A stretch of 48,033 nt of DNA, from the NCBI GenBank assembly GCA_030149245.1, contig JASBRX010000037.1, forward strand, positions 1-48,033. The letters run 5' to 3'. The stretch comes from Sphingomonas bacterium. Its GTDB lineage: Bacteria; Pseudomonadota; Alphaproteobacteria; Sphingomonadales; Sphingomonadaceae. Of this stretch, positions 25,837-34,122 are shown in pieces (the first letter of the stretch is position 1; the number at the start of each line of letters is the position of its first letter). Below the pieces are notes generated by a model. That model made no database searches and was not told the DNA's origin. It was given only the letters and a program-made list of their open reading frames with translations. The position numbers and the translations under genes were made by a program.

Positions 25837-25924
25837 AGCCGTTTGTGCTGAGCTTGTCGAAGCACCGTTCCCGCGCTCAGTTAAGACGGACTACTGCCCT
25901 TCGACAAGCTCAGGGCAAACGGCT
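25837..25924. repeat. REP-type inverted repeat, probable bidirectional terminator
   Basis: Two 29-bp arms (25837-25865 and 25896-25924) pair with each other across a 30-bp spacer. Each arm also holds a small hairpin: gtgct-gagcttgtcga-agcac in the first and, on the opposite strand, gccct-gagcttgtcga-agggc in the second. The stem bases differ but stay complementary. It fills the gap between the stop codons of two convergent glycosyltransferase genes. The core cttcgacaagctcag is a widely dispersed repeat in sphingomonads and some other Proteobacteria. Confidence 0.8.
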
Positions 25925-25933
25925 GTAGAGCCG

Positions 25934-27031
25934 TCAGTCCACCAACCGGGTCAGCAGATCAGCGATCCGCGCGCGGTAGGCCGGCAATCCGAAATAATCG
26001 AGCCCCTCCGGCACCCCCTTGGGCTGGTCGAGCGCGCGCAGCACCGCCGCTTTCAGCCCGGCGCGGTCGGCCGGATCGACCACCTGCCCCAATTTCCCCT
26101 CACGCACCGCCTCGCGCCCGCCGTCGAGGTCGCTGGCGATCGCCGGGACCCCGCACGCCATCGCCTCCAGGAACACGAAACCGAACCCCTCGCCGGTGCT
26201 GGGCATCGCGTAAACGTCCGCCAGCCGATAGGTCGCGACCTTCTCCGCTTCCGGCACCATTCCGGCAAATACCACCCGGTCGGCCACGCCCAGCGCGGCC
26301 GCCTTCGCCTCCAACCGCGCGCGATCCTCGCCCTTTCCGGCGATCAGATAGGTGATGTCGGGTGCGAGGTCGGGCAGAAGTTCGATGATCTCGTCGAACC
26401 CCTTGTAGCGCTCGGCGGGATCCAGCCGCCCGAGCGTCAGGATCACCCGCTTGCCCGCCAGGCCATAGCGCGCCTCCAGCGCCGGATCGCGGGGCCCCGG
26501 GGCATAGCCCGCAAAGTCCATCGCATTGGGAATCACCACACACCGCGCCGGATCGACCGGGCACCAGCTGCGGAAGCGGCCCAGGGTCAGCGCACTCACG
26601 CTGACGATCGCATCCGCGCGCAGCCCGAAAAAGCGCCGCCGCGGCGTCGCTGCGGCCGGCCACGCGTCGATCCCGTGCAGGCACAGTGCCCAGCGGGCGC
26701 GGCTCAGCTTGGCCGCTGCCCACGCCACGGGGGCGAGGTTGATATGCGGCACGATCACCGCATCGAACCGACGGGTCAGCACATGGCGCAGTACTGCGCG
26801 CAGATAGGCGCCCCGTCCGCTCAGGCCGCTGAGGTCATAGCGCAGCTTGCCCGGCAACGGCCCGATCTCACCATCGGCGATGCGCGGCGGGCAGACGATC
26901 TCGGCGACACGATCATCGGCGTCGAGCGCTTCGATCAGGTTGCGGCTGAACAATGCGATCCCGCCATGCCCGCCATAGGCGTCGGTGGCGAGATACAGGA
27001 CGCGCAGTCCGCGGCGCGGGCGATCGACCAA
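25934..27031 (-). CDS. Glycosyltransferase family 4 (group 1)
   Basis: A 365-residue GT-B transferase on the minus strand. It opens RVLYLATDAYGGHGGIALFS, has VIPNAMDFAGY in the linker, and carries the donor-domain motifs LTLGRLDPAERYKGFDEII, YLIAGKGEDRARLE and the two-glutamate site MPSTGEGFGFVFLEAMACG. The start codon is TTG at 27031: the minus strand reads aaaggagctgaac just before it, an excellent Shine-Dalgarno at 6-base spacing, and no ATG fits. It is the only glycosyltransferase of the locus on the minus strand, transcribed away from the polymerase/export genes and towards the main operon. Confidence 0.9.
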   Translation of the reverse strand: MVDRPRRGLRVLYLATDAYGGHGGIALFSRNLIEALDADDRVAEIVCPPRIADGEIGPLPGKLRYDLSGLSGRGAYLRAVLRHVLTRRFDAVIVPHINLAPVAWAAAKLSRARWALCLHGIDAWPAAATPRRRFFGLRADAIVSVSALTLGRFRSWCPVDPARCVVIPNAMDFAGYAPGPRDPALEARYGLAGKRVILTLGRLDPAERYKGFDEIIELLPDLAPDITYLIAGKGEDRARLEAKAAALGVADRVVFAGMVPEAEKVATYRLADVYAMPSTGEGFGFVFLEAMACGVPAIASDLDGGREAVREGKLGQVVDPADRAGLKAAVLRALDQPKGVPEGLDYFGLPAYRARIADLLTRLVD

Positions 27032-27192
27032 GTTCAGCTCCTTTGCGATCCCGACCCGCGCGTGGCCTTGTCGCCACGCGACCTAACCGGCTTGCGGTGA
27101 ATTGCAAGCGTTGGGCCGGGCGCGCGCTTGGCAAGGCGGACGGCGATGGGTAAGGACCGCGCTGCGCCGTCGAACAAGGGGGATGCGGGCTT
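27032..27192. promoter_or_regulatory. Divergent intergenic region with hairpin
   Basis: This 161-bp gap separates the minus-strand GT4 from the plus-strand polymerase/export operon and should hold both promoters. A perfect 8-bp inverted repeat (cgcgtggc at 27059-27066 and gccacgcg at 27073-27080, loop cttgtc) lies 28 bases upstream of the GT4 start. It could be an operator or a 5' leader hairpin of the minus-strand transcript. Confidence 0.4.
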
Positions 27193-28614
27193 TTGTTCAG
27201 TACCAGTCGACCAGGCATGCTCTATGCTGCGCTGGCCGTCCTTGCCGCGGCGATCCTGTTCGGCGGAGCGTCGCGGATCGAGACGGGGGGTGCCTTTCTC
27301 ACCCGGCTGGTCACGCTCGGCGCATTCGTATGGCTGGTGTGGCAGCGCGGATCGACCGCGATCCGGATCGAACGCCCGGCAGCGCTGATCTGGTTCGCGC
27401 TGATCGCGCTGGTGCTGATTCAGCTGATCCCCCTGCCCTACTCCGTCTGGACCGCGCTGCCGGGCCGCGACCTTGCGAAAGCGGCGGTCGATCTGGTCGG
27501 CGAACAGCCCTGGGGCGCGATCAGCCTGACCCCGATGCGGACGCTCGACACGCTGCTGATGCTGCTCGGCGCCTTCGTCGCCTATGTCATCGGGGCTCAG
27601 CTCGACGCATCCGGGCGCACCATCCTGCTCAACGCCGTGCTCGGGCTGATGATCGTCAGTGCCCTGCTCGCCCTTGCCCAGGTCGGATCGGGATCGCAGA
27701 GCCCGCTCTATTTCTACGCGATCACCAACCGCGATGCCGGGGTCGGGTTCTTCTCCAACGCCAATCATCTCGCCAATTTCCTGAGCGGCGGGATCGTGCT
27801 GGTCGGATGGTGGCTGGCTCAGCGTGCGTCCGACCGGCGCGCGCCGTCAACCGGTGCGCTGTTCACGGCGGGCCTCACCGTCCTGCTGTTCCTCGCGGCG
27901 ATCTTCACCACCACGTCGCGCGCGGGAACCGTGTTCGCGCTGGTCGCGCTCGGCTTTGCCTTCACGCTGCTGCCGCTGCGCCAGCTCGGGATCAGCCGCC
28001 GCCTGGCGTTTGCCGGGGCTGGCGTCGGGTTCGCCGTCGGCGCCACCGTCGTCGCGCTGTTGCTGACTGGCGTGCTGGGCAGTGGCGCGTTCACCTTTAC
28101 CGGCGGCGAATCGGAACGCGTCGCTCTGGTCCCGCAATTGCTGGGCATTGCGCGCGATTTCATGCCGTTCGGCACCGGAGTTGGCAGCTTCGACCAGATT
28201 TATCGCAGCTATGAGACGCGCGACGGCCTGCAATTCGCCTATCTCAACCAGGCGCATAACGAATATCTTCAGATCCTGATCGAATTCGGCGTCTTTGGCG
28301 TCGCCGCATTCGTCGCCGGGCTGATCTGGTATGCGCGCCGGGCGTGGCAGGCGTTTCGGGTCGAACCGGAAAGCCGCACCGTCAACCGGCAACAGCGTGC
28401 CGCTGCCATGGTGATCGTTTTTGTCATCGTGCATTCGGCGGGCGATTATCCGCTGCGCACCGATGGCTTTGCCGTGTATTTCGCTCTGCTCTGCGCCCTG
28501 CTGACCCCGCCGATCGCCGTCGCGCGACGCAGCGGCGGGCGGATCGGGCGGGCTTCGGGGCCACGTATCGACAACATGAACCCGGGGCTTTCCTATTCGT
28601 CATCCCACCCCTAA
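27193..28614 (+). CDS. O-antigen ligase/polymerase family membrane protein (Wzy_C/WaaL type)
   Basis: A 473-residue protein with about 12 hydrophobic segments (for example LYAALAVLAAAILFGG, LIWFALIALVLIQLIPLPY and LFTAGLTVLLFLAAIF). The large periplasmic loop before the last helices contains FMPFGTGVGSFDQIY and the family signature QAHNEYLQILIEFGVFGVAA, the conserved HN..L region of PF04932. It may polymerise repeat units or ligate finished chains. It is the second polymerase-like protein of the locus and heads the export operon, which favours it as the EPS polymerase. Start at TTG 27193 after aaggggg (27176-27182); an ATG at 27217 is the alternative. Confidence 0.83.
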   Translation: MFSTSRPGMLYAALAVLAAAILFGGASRIETGGAFLTRLVTLGAFVWLVWQRGSTAIRIERPAALIWFALIALVLIQLIPLPYSVWTALPGRDLAKAAVDLVGEQPWGAISLTPMRTLDTLLMLLGAFVAYVIGAQLDASGRTILLNAVLGLMIVSALLALAQVGSGSQSPLYFYAITNRDAGVGFFSNANHLANFLSGGIVLVGWWLAQRASDRRAPSTGALFTAGLTVLLFLAAIFTTTSRAGTVFALVALGFAFTLLPLRQLGISRRLAFAGAGVGFAVGATVVALLLTGVLGSGAFTFTGGESERVALVPQLLGIARDFMPFGTGVGSFDQIYRSYETRDGLQFAYLNQAHNEYLQILIEFGVFGVAAFVAGLIWYARRAWQAFRVEPESRTVNRQQRAAAMVIVFVIVHSAGDYPLRTDGFAVYFALLCALLTPPIAVARRSGGRIGRASGPRIDNMNPGLSYSSSHP

Positions 28615-28660
28615 AGATGGGCGCCGCAGGGGTATGCGGCGCGCAGCTCGACACCATTTG

Positions 28661-29374
28661 ATGGAGGCCGTTATCAACGCCCGGTTCCTTACCCTCATGA
28701 CGCTGGGGTGTGCCCTTTCGGCATGCGCGGCAAAGCCCAATTTCAAGCCCGAACTGGCCACGACGGCGCAGGTTGCCGAGGGGCTTCCGGCGCCCAGCGC
28801 AAGCGACACGTCGCCGCGCCAGCGTGCGCCGCGGATCGGCGCCTTCGACAAGCTGACCGTCAGCGTGTTCGGGGTGCCCGAGCTGACCACGTCGGGGTCG
28901 GTCGATGCCAGCGGCACGTTCAACCTTCCGCTGGTCGGCACCGTTCCGGTCGAAGGCATGACGTCGAACGAACTGGCCGCCGATTTGCGCCAGCGCTACG
29001 CCCGCTATGTCCGCGATCCGCAGGTCAATGTCGTGATCGACCAGGCGGTGAGCCAGCAGGTAACGATCGACGGTGCGGTCGCGCGCCCCGGCGTCTATCA
29101 GGTGTCGGGCGAAACCACCCTGATGCGCGCCATCGCCATTTCGGGCGGCCTGACCGAAGACGCGCTGAAGCGCGAAGTGCTGGTCTTCCGCACGGTGCAG
29201 GGCAAGCGCATGGTTGCGCGCTTCGACATGAACGAAATCCGTGGTGCACGCGCAGAGGATCCCGCTGTGTTCGGCAACGACGTGATCGTGGTGGGCAACA
29301 ATGCCAACCGTGGGCTGTTCCGTGACGCCATTCAGGCCGCGCCGCTGCTCAGCCTCTTCTATCTTCTCCGTTAA
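28661..29374 (+). CDS. Polysaccharide export outer-membrane lipoprotein (OPX/Wza-like)
   Basis: A 237-residue exporter subunit. The signal peptide FLTLMTLGCALSAC ends in the lipobox LSAC, so the mature protein is a lipoprotein starting at Cys. The poly_export domain follows: IGAFDKLTVSVFGVPELTTS, then GTFNLPLVGTVPVEGMTSNE. A SLBB-type domain then has VTIDGAVARPGVYQVSGETT and LMRAIAISGGLTEDA. It lacks the long C-terminal helix of E. coli Wza, so it is a short OPX that may need a separate outer-membrane porin. It sits directly upstream of the Wzc-like gene, the usual order in Wzx/Wzy export operons. Confidence 0.92.
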   Translation: MEAVINARFLTLMTLGCALSACAAKPNFKPELATTAQVAEGLPAPSASDTSPRQRAPRIGAFDKLTVSVFGVPELTTSGSVDASGTFNLPLVGTVPVEGMTSNELAADLRQRYARYVRDPQVNVVIDQAVSQQVTIDGAVARPGVYQVSGETTLMRAIAISGGLTEDALKREVLVFRTVQGKRMVARFDMNEIRGARAEDPAVFGNDVIVVGNNANRGLFRDAIQAAPLLSLFYLLR

Positions 29375-29388
29375 GGGTCCGACCTTCC

Positions 29389-31644
29389 ATGAACGACGTC
29401 ACAGCGCAGCCCCGCCCGCCGGAAGGGCGCCAGCCTGGTGCGAACGGAAATTCGGCCGACCCGATGCTGACCGCACTGGTTCAGGACGAGCGGCGCGAAA
29501 GCCCGCTGACCTATTATCTTCAGGTGCTGCTACGTCGCCGCTGGTTCATCGTCGCGACGGTGCTGCTGTCGATTGCGCTGGCGGCCTATATCAATGCGAC
29601 CACGGTCCGCCTCTACCGCTCGACCGGAACGATCGAAATCGCGCGTGAAGCGGCCCGGGTGATCGACGCCGATGACGGTTCGGCGAAACCGGCCTTTTAC
29701 TCGCAGGAATTCTACCAGACCCAATATGGTCTGTTGAAGAGCCGCGCGCTCGCCGAAATGGTCGTGCGCAAGCTCAACCTCGCGAACAATCCGACCTTCA
29801 TGTACGGCTATTCGGGCCGCGAGCCCGGCGAACAGCCGCGCGTCCTGGGCGCGGAACAGCGCAAGAATCTCGAACGCGCCGCCGCCGGCATGCTGATGGC
29901 CAATCTGACGATCGAACCGACGCGTTCGTCCAGCCTTGTGTCGATCAGCTTCGACAGCCCCGATCCGCAGCTCTCCGCGCGCATTGTCAACACCCTGTCC
30001 GAATCGTTCATCGAACAGAATCTCGCGCGCCGCTTCGCAGCGTCGAGCTATGCGCGCAAATATCTTGAGGACCGCATCGCGCAGACCCGCGCGCGGCTGG
30101 AGGAATCCGAGCGCAAGATCGTCGATTATGCGAGCAATCAGCGCATCATCACGGTGGATACACCGACCCAGAAGGAAGGCGGCGGCACGGCGTCCGCCCC
30201 AAGCCTGGTCGGGATCGAGCTCGGCGCGCTCAGCTCGGCGCTGACCACCGCCAAGGCCGACCGGGTTGCCGCCGAAGCACGCTATAACGAAGCGCGCCAG
30301 AGCGGCCCGCTTGCTGCATCCGAAGGGCTGACCGACAACACCATCACCGCGCTGCGCGGCCAGCGTGCCGAGCTGATGGGCGAATATTCCAAGCTGCTCG
30401 CGCGGTTCGAGCCGGAATATCCCGCCGCCGTCGCGCTCAAGCGCCAGATCGACGAAATCGACCGCCAGCTGCGCACCCAGGGTGGCAACGTGCTGGCATC
30501 GCTGCGCTCGAATTACGAAGCGGCGGCCGCGCGTGAAGCGCAGCTGCAGGCGCAGGTGGATGGGCTCAAGGACGGCGTGATCGACCTGCGCCGCCGCTCG
30601 ATCCAGTATAATATCTACCAGCGCGATGCCGACACCAACCGCTCGCTTTATGACGCCCTGCTTCAGCGCTACAAGGAGATCGGCGTTGCCGGCGGGGTCG
30701 GCACCAACAACGTGTCGATCGTCGACAGCGCGATGCCGTCCTATGGCCCGATCAAGCCGCGCACGACGATGAACCTGTTGCTGGCAACGATGCTCGGCCT
30801 GTTCCTCGGTGCGGCGCTCGCCTTCCTCGTCGAACAGCTTGATCAGTCGATCATGGCGCCCGACGATCTGGAGTGGAAGCTCGGGATCCCGCTGCTCGGC
30901 AGCATCCCGCGCCTGCCCGAGACGGAAAACCTGCTGGAGGCGCTGGAGGACCGCCGCACGCCGCTGGCCGAATCCTACCTCTCGCTGTTCACCGCGCTGC
31001 GCTTCACCACCAGCCATGGCGCACCGCGCGTGATCTTCATGACCAGCTCGCGCGCGGCGGAAGGCAAGTCGACCAGCTCGGTCGCGCTCGCCCGCAACTT
31101 CGCGCAGCTGGGCAAGAAGGTGCTGCTGATCGACGCCGACATGCGCGACCCGTCGATTCATCACATGCTCAAGCTGACCAACAGCGGCGGCCTGACCAAC
31201 GTGCTGGCCGGCGCCGATGATCTGCAGCGCTTCATCCAGAAGGGCCCGCACGAGAAGATGGCGGTGATGACCGCCGGCCCGATCCCGCCCAACCCGGCGG
31301 AACTGCTTGCCGGGCCGAACCTGCCGCTGGCGTTCGAGACGCTGCTGAAGAGCTTCGACCATATCGTGATCGACGGTCCGCCGGTGCTGGGCCTCGCCGA
31401 CGCGCCGCTGATCGCCAACTATGCCGAAGCGACGGTGTTCGTGATCGCATCGAAGCAGACCCGGACCAAGGTGGTGCGCGTGTCGCTGCGCCGTCTGGCC
31501 GACGTCAATGCGCGGATCGTCGGCGCGGTGCTCACCAAGTTCGACGCCAAGACGTCGGGCTACAGCTACGCCTATAGCTATGAATATGGCGACCGCCGCG
31601 GCCGGCAGAGCAAATCGCTGGCGCGCCGCATCCTGCGCGGCTGA
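29389..31644 (+). CDS. Wzc-like polysaccharide co-polymerase with tyrosine autokinase domain
   Basis: A 751-residue inner-membrane protein that controls chain length and export. The N-terminal Wzz domain begins SPLTYYLQVLLRRRWFIVAT with the first membrane helix. A long periplasmic coiled-coil region follows (SYARKYLEDRIAQTRARLEE and later), then the second helix LLLATMLGLFLGAALAFLVE. The cytoplasmic BY-kinase has Walker A AAEGKSTSS (Lys560), Walker A' LLIDADMRD (Asp582/584) and Walker B HIVIDGPP (Asp662). The C-terminal tail carries an alternating tyrosine cluster (Tyr725, 727, 729, 731, 733), the expected autophosphorylation site. Kinase and co-polymerase are fused, unlike the split GelC/GelE pair of gellan-type loci. 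No cognate Wzb phosphatase is visible nearby. Confidence 0.95.
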   Translation: MNDVTAQPRPPEGRQPGANGNSADPMLTALVQDERRESPLTYYLQVLLRRRWFIVATVLLSIALAAYINATTVRLYRSTGTIEIAREAARVIDADDGSAKPAFYSQEFYQTQYGLLKSRALAEMVVRKLNLANNPTFMYGYSGREPGEQPRVLGAEQRKNLERAAAGMLMANLTIEPTRSSSLVSISFDSPDPQLSARIVNTLSESFIEQNLARRFAASSYARKYLEDRIAQTRARLEESERKIVDYASNQRIITVDTPTQKEGGGTASAPSLVGIELGALSSALTTAKADRVAAEARYNEARQSGPLAASEGLTDNTITALRGQRAELMGEYSKLLARFEPEYPAAVALKRQIDEIDRQLRTQGGNVLASLRSNYEAAAAREAQLQAQVDGLKDGVIDLRRRSIQYNIYQRDADTNRSLYDALLQRYKEIGVAGGVGTNNVSIVDSAMPSYGPIKPRTTMNLLLATMLGLFLGAALAFLVEQLDQSIMAPDDLEWKLGIPLLGSIPRLPETENLLEALEDRRTPLAESYLSLFTALRFTTSHGAPRVIFMTSSRAAEGKSTSSVALARNFAQLGKKVLLIDADMRDPSIHHMLKLTNSGGLTNVLAGADDLQRFIQKGPHEKMAVMTAGPIPPNPAELLAGPNLPLAFETLLKSFDHIVIDGPPVLGLADAPLIANYAEATVFVIASKQTRTKVVRVSLRRLADVNARIVGAVLTKFDAKTSGYSYAYSYEYGDRRGRQSKSLARRILRG

Positions 31645-31655
31645 ACGGACCTGCG

Positions 31656-32912
31656 ATGACCCCGATCGGAACGAAGCCGGTGCAGCTGCCCACCGGCAGC
31701 TGGCCGGCGCGGATCGCGGCGATCGTGATCGCCCTGATCTTCATCGGCCTGCTGTTCCAGTCGCGGGTCGGGTTCATGCTGGCGCGGGTGCAGCCCGACG
31801 CAGCGCTCGCGGTCGCGCCGGGCAACCCCGAAGCGCTGCGGGCCAAGATCGAATACCAGCTGATGCGCGCCAAGCGCGAGGATCAGGCGGCCCTGACCGA
31901 CCTCAGCCGCCGCGCGTTGCGGGCCGAGCCCTATAACCCGGCCGCGCTCCGCACGCTCGGCCTGTTCGCCGCGTTCGAGAAGAAGGAGGCCCAGGCCGAC
32001 GCGCTGTTCAGCACGGCCGCCAAATTCTCGCTGCGCGACCTGTTCACCCATGCCTGGCTGTTCGAGAACCGCCTCGCCACCGGCCGCTACACCGAAGCCT
32101 TTTCCGAGGCCGACATCCTGCTGCGTCAGCGCTCGACCAACTGGGACGTCGTCATCCCGCTACTCGCCCAGCGGATCAAGGACCCGCGCGTCATCGAACC
32201 GATGGCCCGGATGCTGGCGACCAACCCCAGCTGGCGCGGGGCGTTGCTGCTCGAACTGGCCAATCCGAAAGTCGATCTTGAGTCCGGCCATGCCCTGCTC
32301 GCCCGCCTCGCCGCGCTGGGCAGCCCGCCGACGACGACCGAAGCGACCCCCTATTTCCAGCGCGCTGCGGCTGAGACGCGGCTGCCCTTGCTTCACCGCC
32401 GCTGGATGCAGATGCTGCCCCGCGCGACCCGGATCAAGGCGGGCGGATTGCTGCGCGACGGCGATTTCACCGGGCTCGATGTGCCGCCGCCCTTTGGCTG
32501 GCGCTACTTCGCCGACGGCGGGGTGATCGTCGAGCCGGGGGAGAGCCTGATCCCGGGCCAGGGCCGATCGCTCTATATCTCCTATCCCGGCGACCAACAG
32601 GTGACCTTTGCCGAGCAGCAGCTGGTGCTGCCCGCCGGTCGCTATCGCTTCGCCGGACGCGCCACCACCGATGCCGAGGTTGCAGCCGGGCAGGTCCACT
32701 GGACCCTGCGTTGCGGGCGCGGCAATCAGGAACGCGAGATTGCGAAACAGCCGCTGTCGCCGGGTGTCGATCGCCCGCACCGCTTCGCCCTCACCTTCGA
32801 CGTGACCGCCGGGTGTGTCGGGCCCAAGCTCAGCCTGATCGGCGCCAAGAGCGATACGCTGGAAAGCGCCAATCTGTGGGTCGATGCGCTGACCATCGCG
32901 CCGATTTCGTAA
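31656..32912 (+). CDS. Membrane-anchored TPR-like protein with C-terminal beta-rich domain, function unknown
   Basis: I do not recognise a named family. The 418-residue chain begins with a short cytoplasmic stretch and one hydrophobic helix (IAAIVIALIFIGLLF, about residues 23-37). Helical repeats of TPR character follow (NPEALRAKIEYQLMRAKRED, then AEPYNPAALRTLGLFAAFEK). The last 150 residues look like a beta-sandwich of carbohydrate-binding type (PPFGWRYFADGGVIVEPGES, VLPAGRYRFAGRATTDAEVA, FDVTAGCVGPKLSLIGAK, NLWVDALTIAPIS). It lies 11 bp after the Wzc-like gene. A periplasmic scaffold that touches the nascent polymer is a fair inference. No catalytic motif is apparent. Confidence 0.7.
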   Translation: MTPIGTKPVQLPTGSWPARIAAIVIALIFIGLLFQSRVGFMLARVQPDAALAVAPGNPEALRAKIEYQLMRAKREDQAALTDLSRRALRAEPYNPAALRTLGLFAAFEKKEAQADALFSTAAKFSLRDLFTHAWLFENRLATGRYTEAFSEADILLRQRSTNWDVVIPLLAQRIKDPRVIEPMARMLATNPSWRGALLLELANPKVDLESGHALLARLAALGSPPTTTEATPYFQRAAAETRLPLLHRRWMQMLPRATRIKAGGLLRDGDFTGLDVPPPFGWRYFADGGVIVEPGESLIPGQGRSLYISYPGDQQVTFAEQQLVLPAGRYRFAGRATTDAEVAAGQVHWTLRCGRGNQEREIAKQPLSPGVDRPHRFALTFDVTAGCVGPKLSLIGAKSDTLESANLWVDALTIAPIS

Positions 32913-32988
32913 CCGACCCGCAACAGGATCGCCCTACCCGCTCCGAATAACACTTGCCTCGAAATTGCTGATCTGAAAGGGGACCGGC

Positions 32989-34122
32989 ATGGCCACTGCA
33001 CCGCGATTGCGCGTACTCATCGTGTTCGGGACCCGGCCAGAGGCGATCAAGCTCTACCCGTTGGTTCAGCGGCTGCGCGACGACCCCGCCGTCGATCTGC
33101 GCGTGTGCGTGACGGCACAGCATCGCCAGATGCTCGACCAGGTGCTGGAGATTGCGGGCATCGTCCCCGACCATGATCTCGACATCATGCTCCCCAACCA
33201 GTCGCTGGACGAGCTGACCGCGCGGCTGCTGCGTGAGATTGGCCGAGTGCTGGATGAAGAAAAGCCCGACCGCGTCGTGGTGCAGGGCGATACCGCGACC
33301 GCGATGGTCGGCGCGCTCGCCGCCTATTACCGCAAGATCGCGGTGTCGCATGTCGAAGCCGGCCTGCGCAGCGGCAATATCCACCATCCCTGGCCCGAAG
33401 AGGTCAATCGCAAGATCATCGGCACGATCGCCGACCAGCATTTCGCGCCGACCGACACCGCCCGCGACGCGCTGCTGATCGAAAATGTGCCCGCCGATCG
33501 CGTCCATGTCACCGGCAACACGGTGATCGACGCGCTCCACACGACGCTCGCGTCGATCGAACAAAACCCTTCGCTCGCCGCGCAGATCGAGCCGATCCTC
33601 GCCCCCTTTGCGGGCAAGCGGATCATCGCGGTCACCACCCACCGGCGCGAGAATTTCGGGTCGGGGCTTGAGGGCATGGCGCGCGCGGTGCGCCGGATTG
33701 CCGAGCGCGATGATGTCGCCGTGATTTTCCCGGTCCATCCCAACCCCAATGTCCGCGCGCCGATGCAGGCGGTGCTGGGCGGGATGGCGAATGTCGCGAT
33801 GATCGACCCGCTCGATTATCCCAATTTCGTCGCCCTGCTCGCCCGCTGCCACCTCGTGCTGACCGACAGCGGCGGGGTGCAGGAAGAGGCGCCCGCGCTC
33901 GCCAAGCCGGTGCTGGTGATGCGCGAAACGACCGAGCGGCCCGAGGGCGTCGTCGCCGGCACCGCCCGGCTGGTCGGCAGCGATGAAGAAACCATCGTGG
34001 CGGCCACCCTTGAACTGCTCGACGACGAGCAAGCCTATGCCGCCATGGCGCGCGCGCACAATCCGTTCGGAGATGGGAAGAGCAGTGACCGAATCGCACG
34101 GACCATCATCGATGCCGGCTGA
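32989..34122 (+). CDS. wecB: UDP-N-acetylglucosamine 2-epimerase (non-hydrolysing)
   Basis: Converts UDP-GlcNAc to UDP-ManNAc. At 377 residues it has the usual length. Hallmarks are VLIVFGTRPEAIKLYPLV at the start, VCVTAQHRQMLDQVLEIAGI, VVQGDTATAMVGALAAYY, HVEAGLRSGNIHHPWPEE-NR, ITTHRREN-type sequence (TTHRRENFGSGLEGM), PVHPNPNVR and the donor site LTDSGGVQEEAPAL followed by RETTERPEG. All substrate-contact motifs are intact. A strong ribosome binding site (aaggggacc) precedes the ATG. The end overlaps wecC, so epimerase and dehydrogenase are made together. Confidence 0.97.
   Translation: MATAPRLRVLIVFGTRPEAIKLYPLVQRLRDDPAVDLRVCVTAQHRQMLDQVLEIAGIVPDHDLDIMLPNQSLDELTARLLREIGRVLDEEKPDRVVVQGDTATAMVGALAAYYRKIAVSHVEAGLRSGNIHHPWPEEVNRKIIGTIADQHFAPTDTARDALLIENVPADRVHVTGNTVIDALHTTLASIEQNPSLAAQIEPILAPFAGKRIIAVTTHRRENFGSGLEGMARAVRRIAERDDVAVIFPVHPNPNVRAPMQAVLGGMANVAMIDPLDYPNFVALLARCHLVLTDSGGVQEEAPALAKPVLVMRETTERPEGVVAGTARLVGSDEETIVAATLELLDDEQAYAAMARAHNPFGDGKSSDRIARTIIDAG

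Noticed and set aside
27102..28214. A second plus-strand frame overlapping the ligase/polymerase gene, with an ATG at 27183 right after aaggggg
   Set aside because: Its product is Arg/Gly-rich without membrane helices, whereas the frame from 27193 gives a clean multi-pass protein with the HNEYLQ signature. The ATG is out of frame with it.
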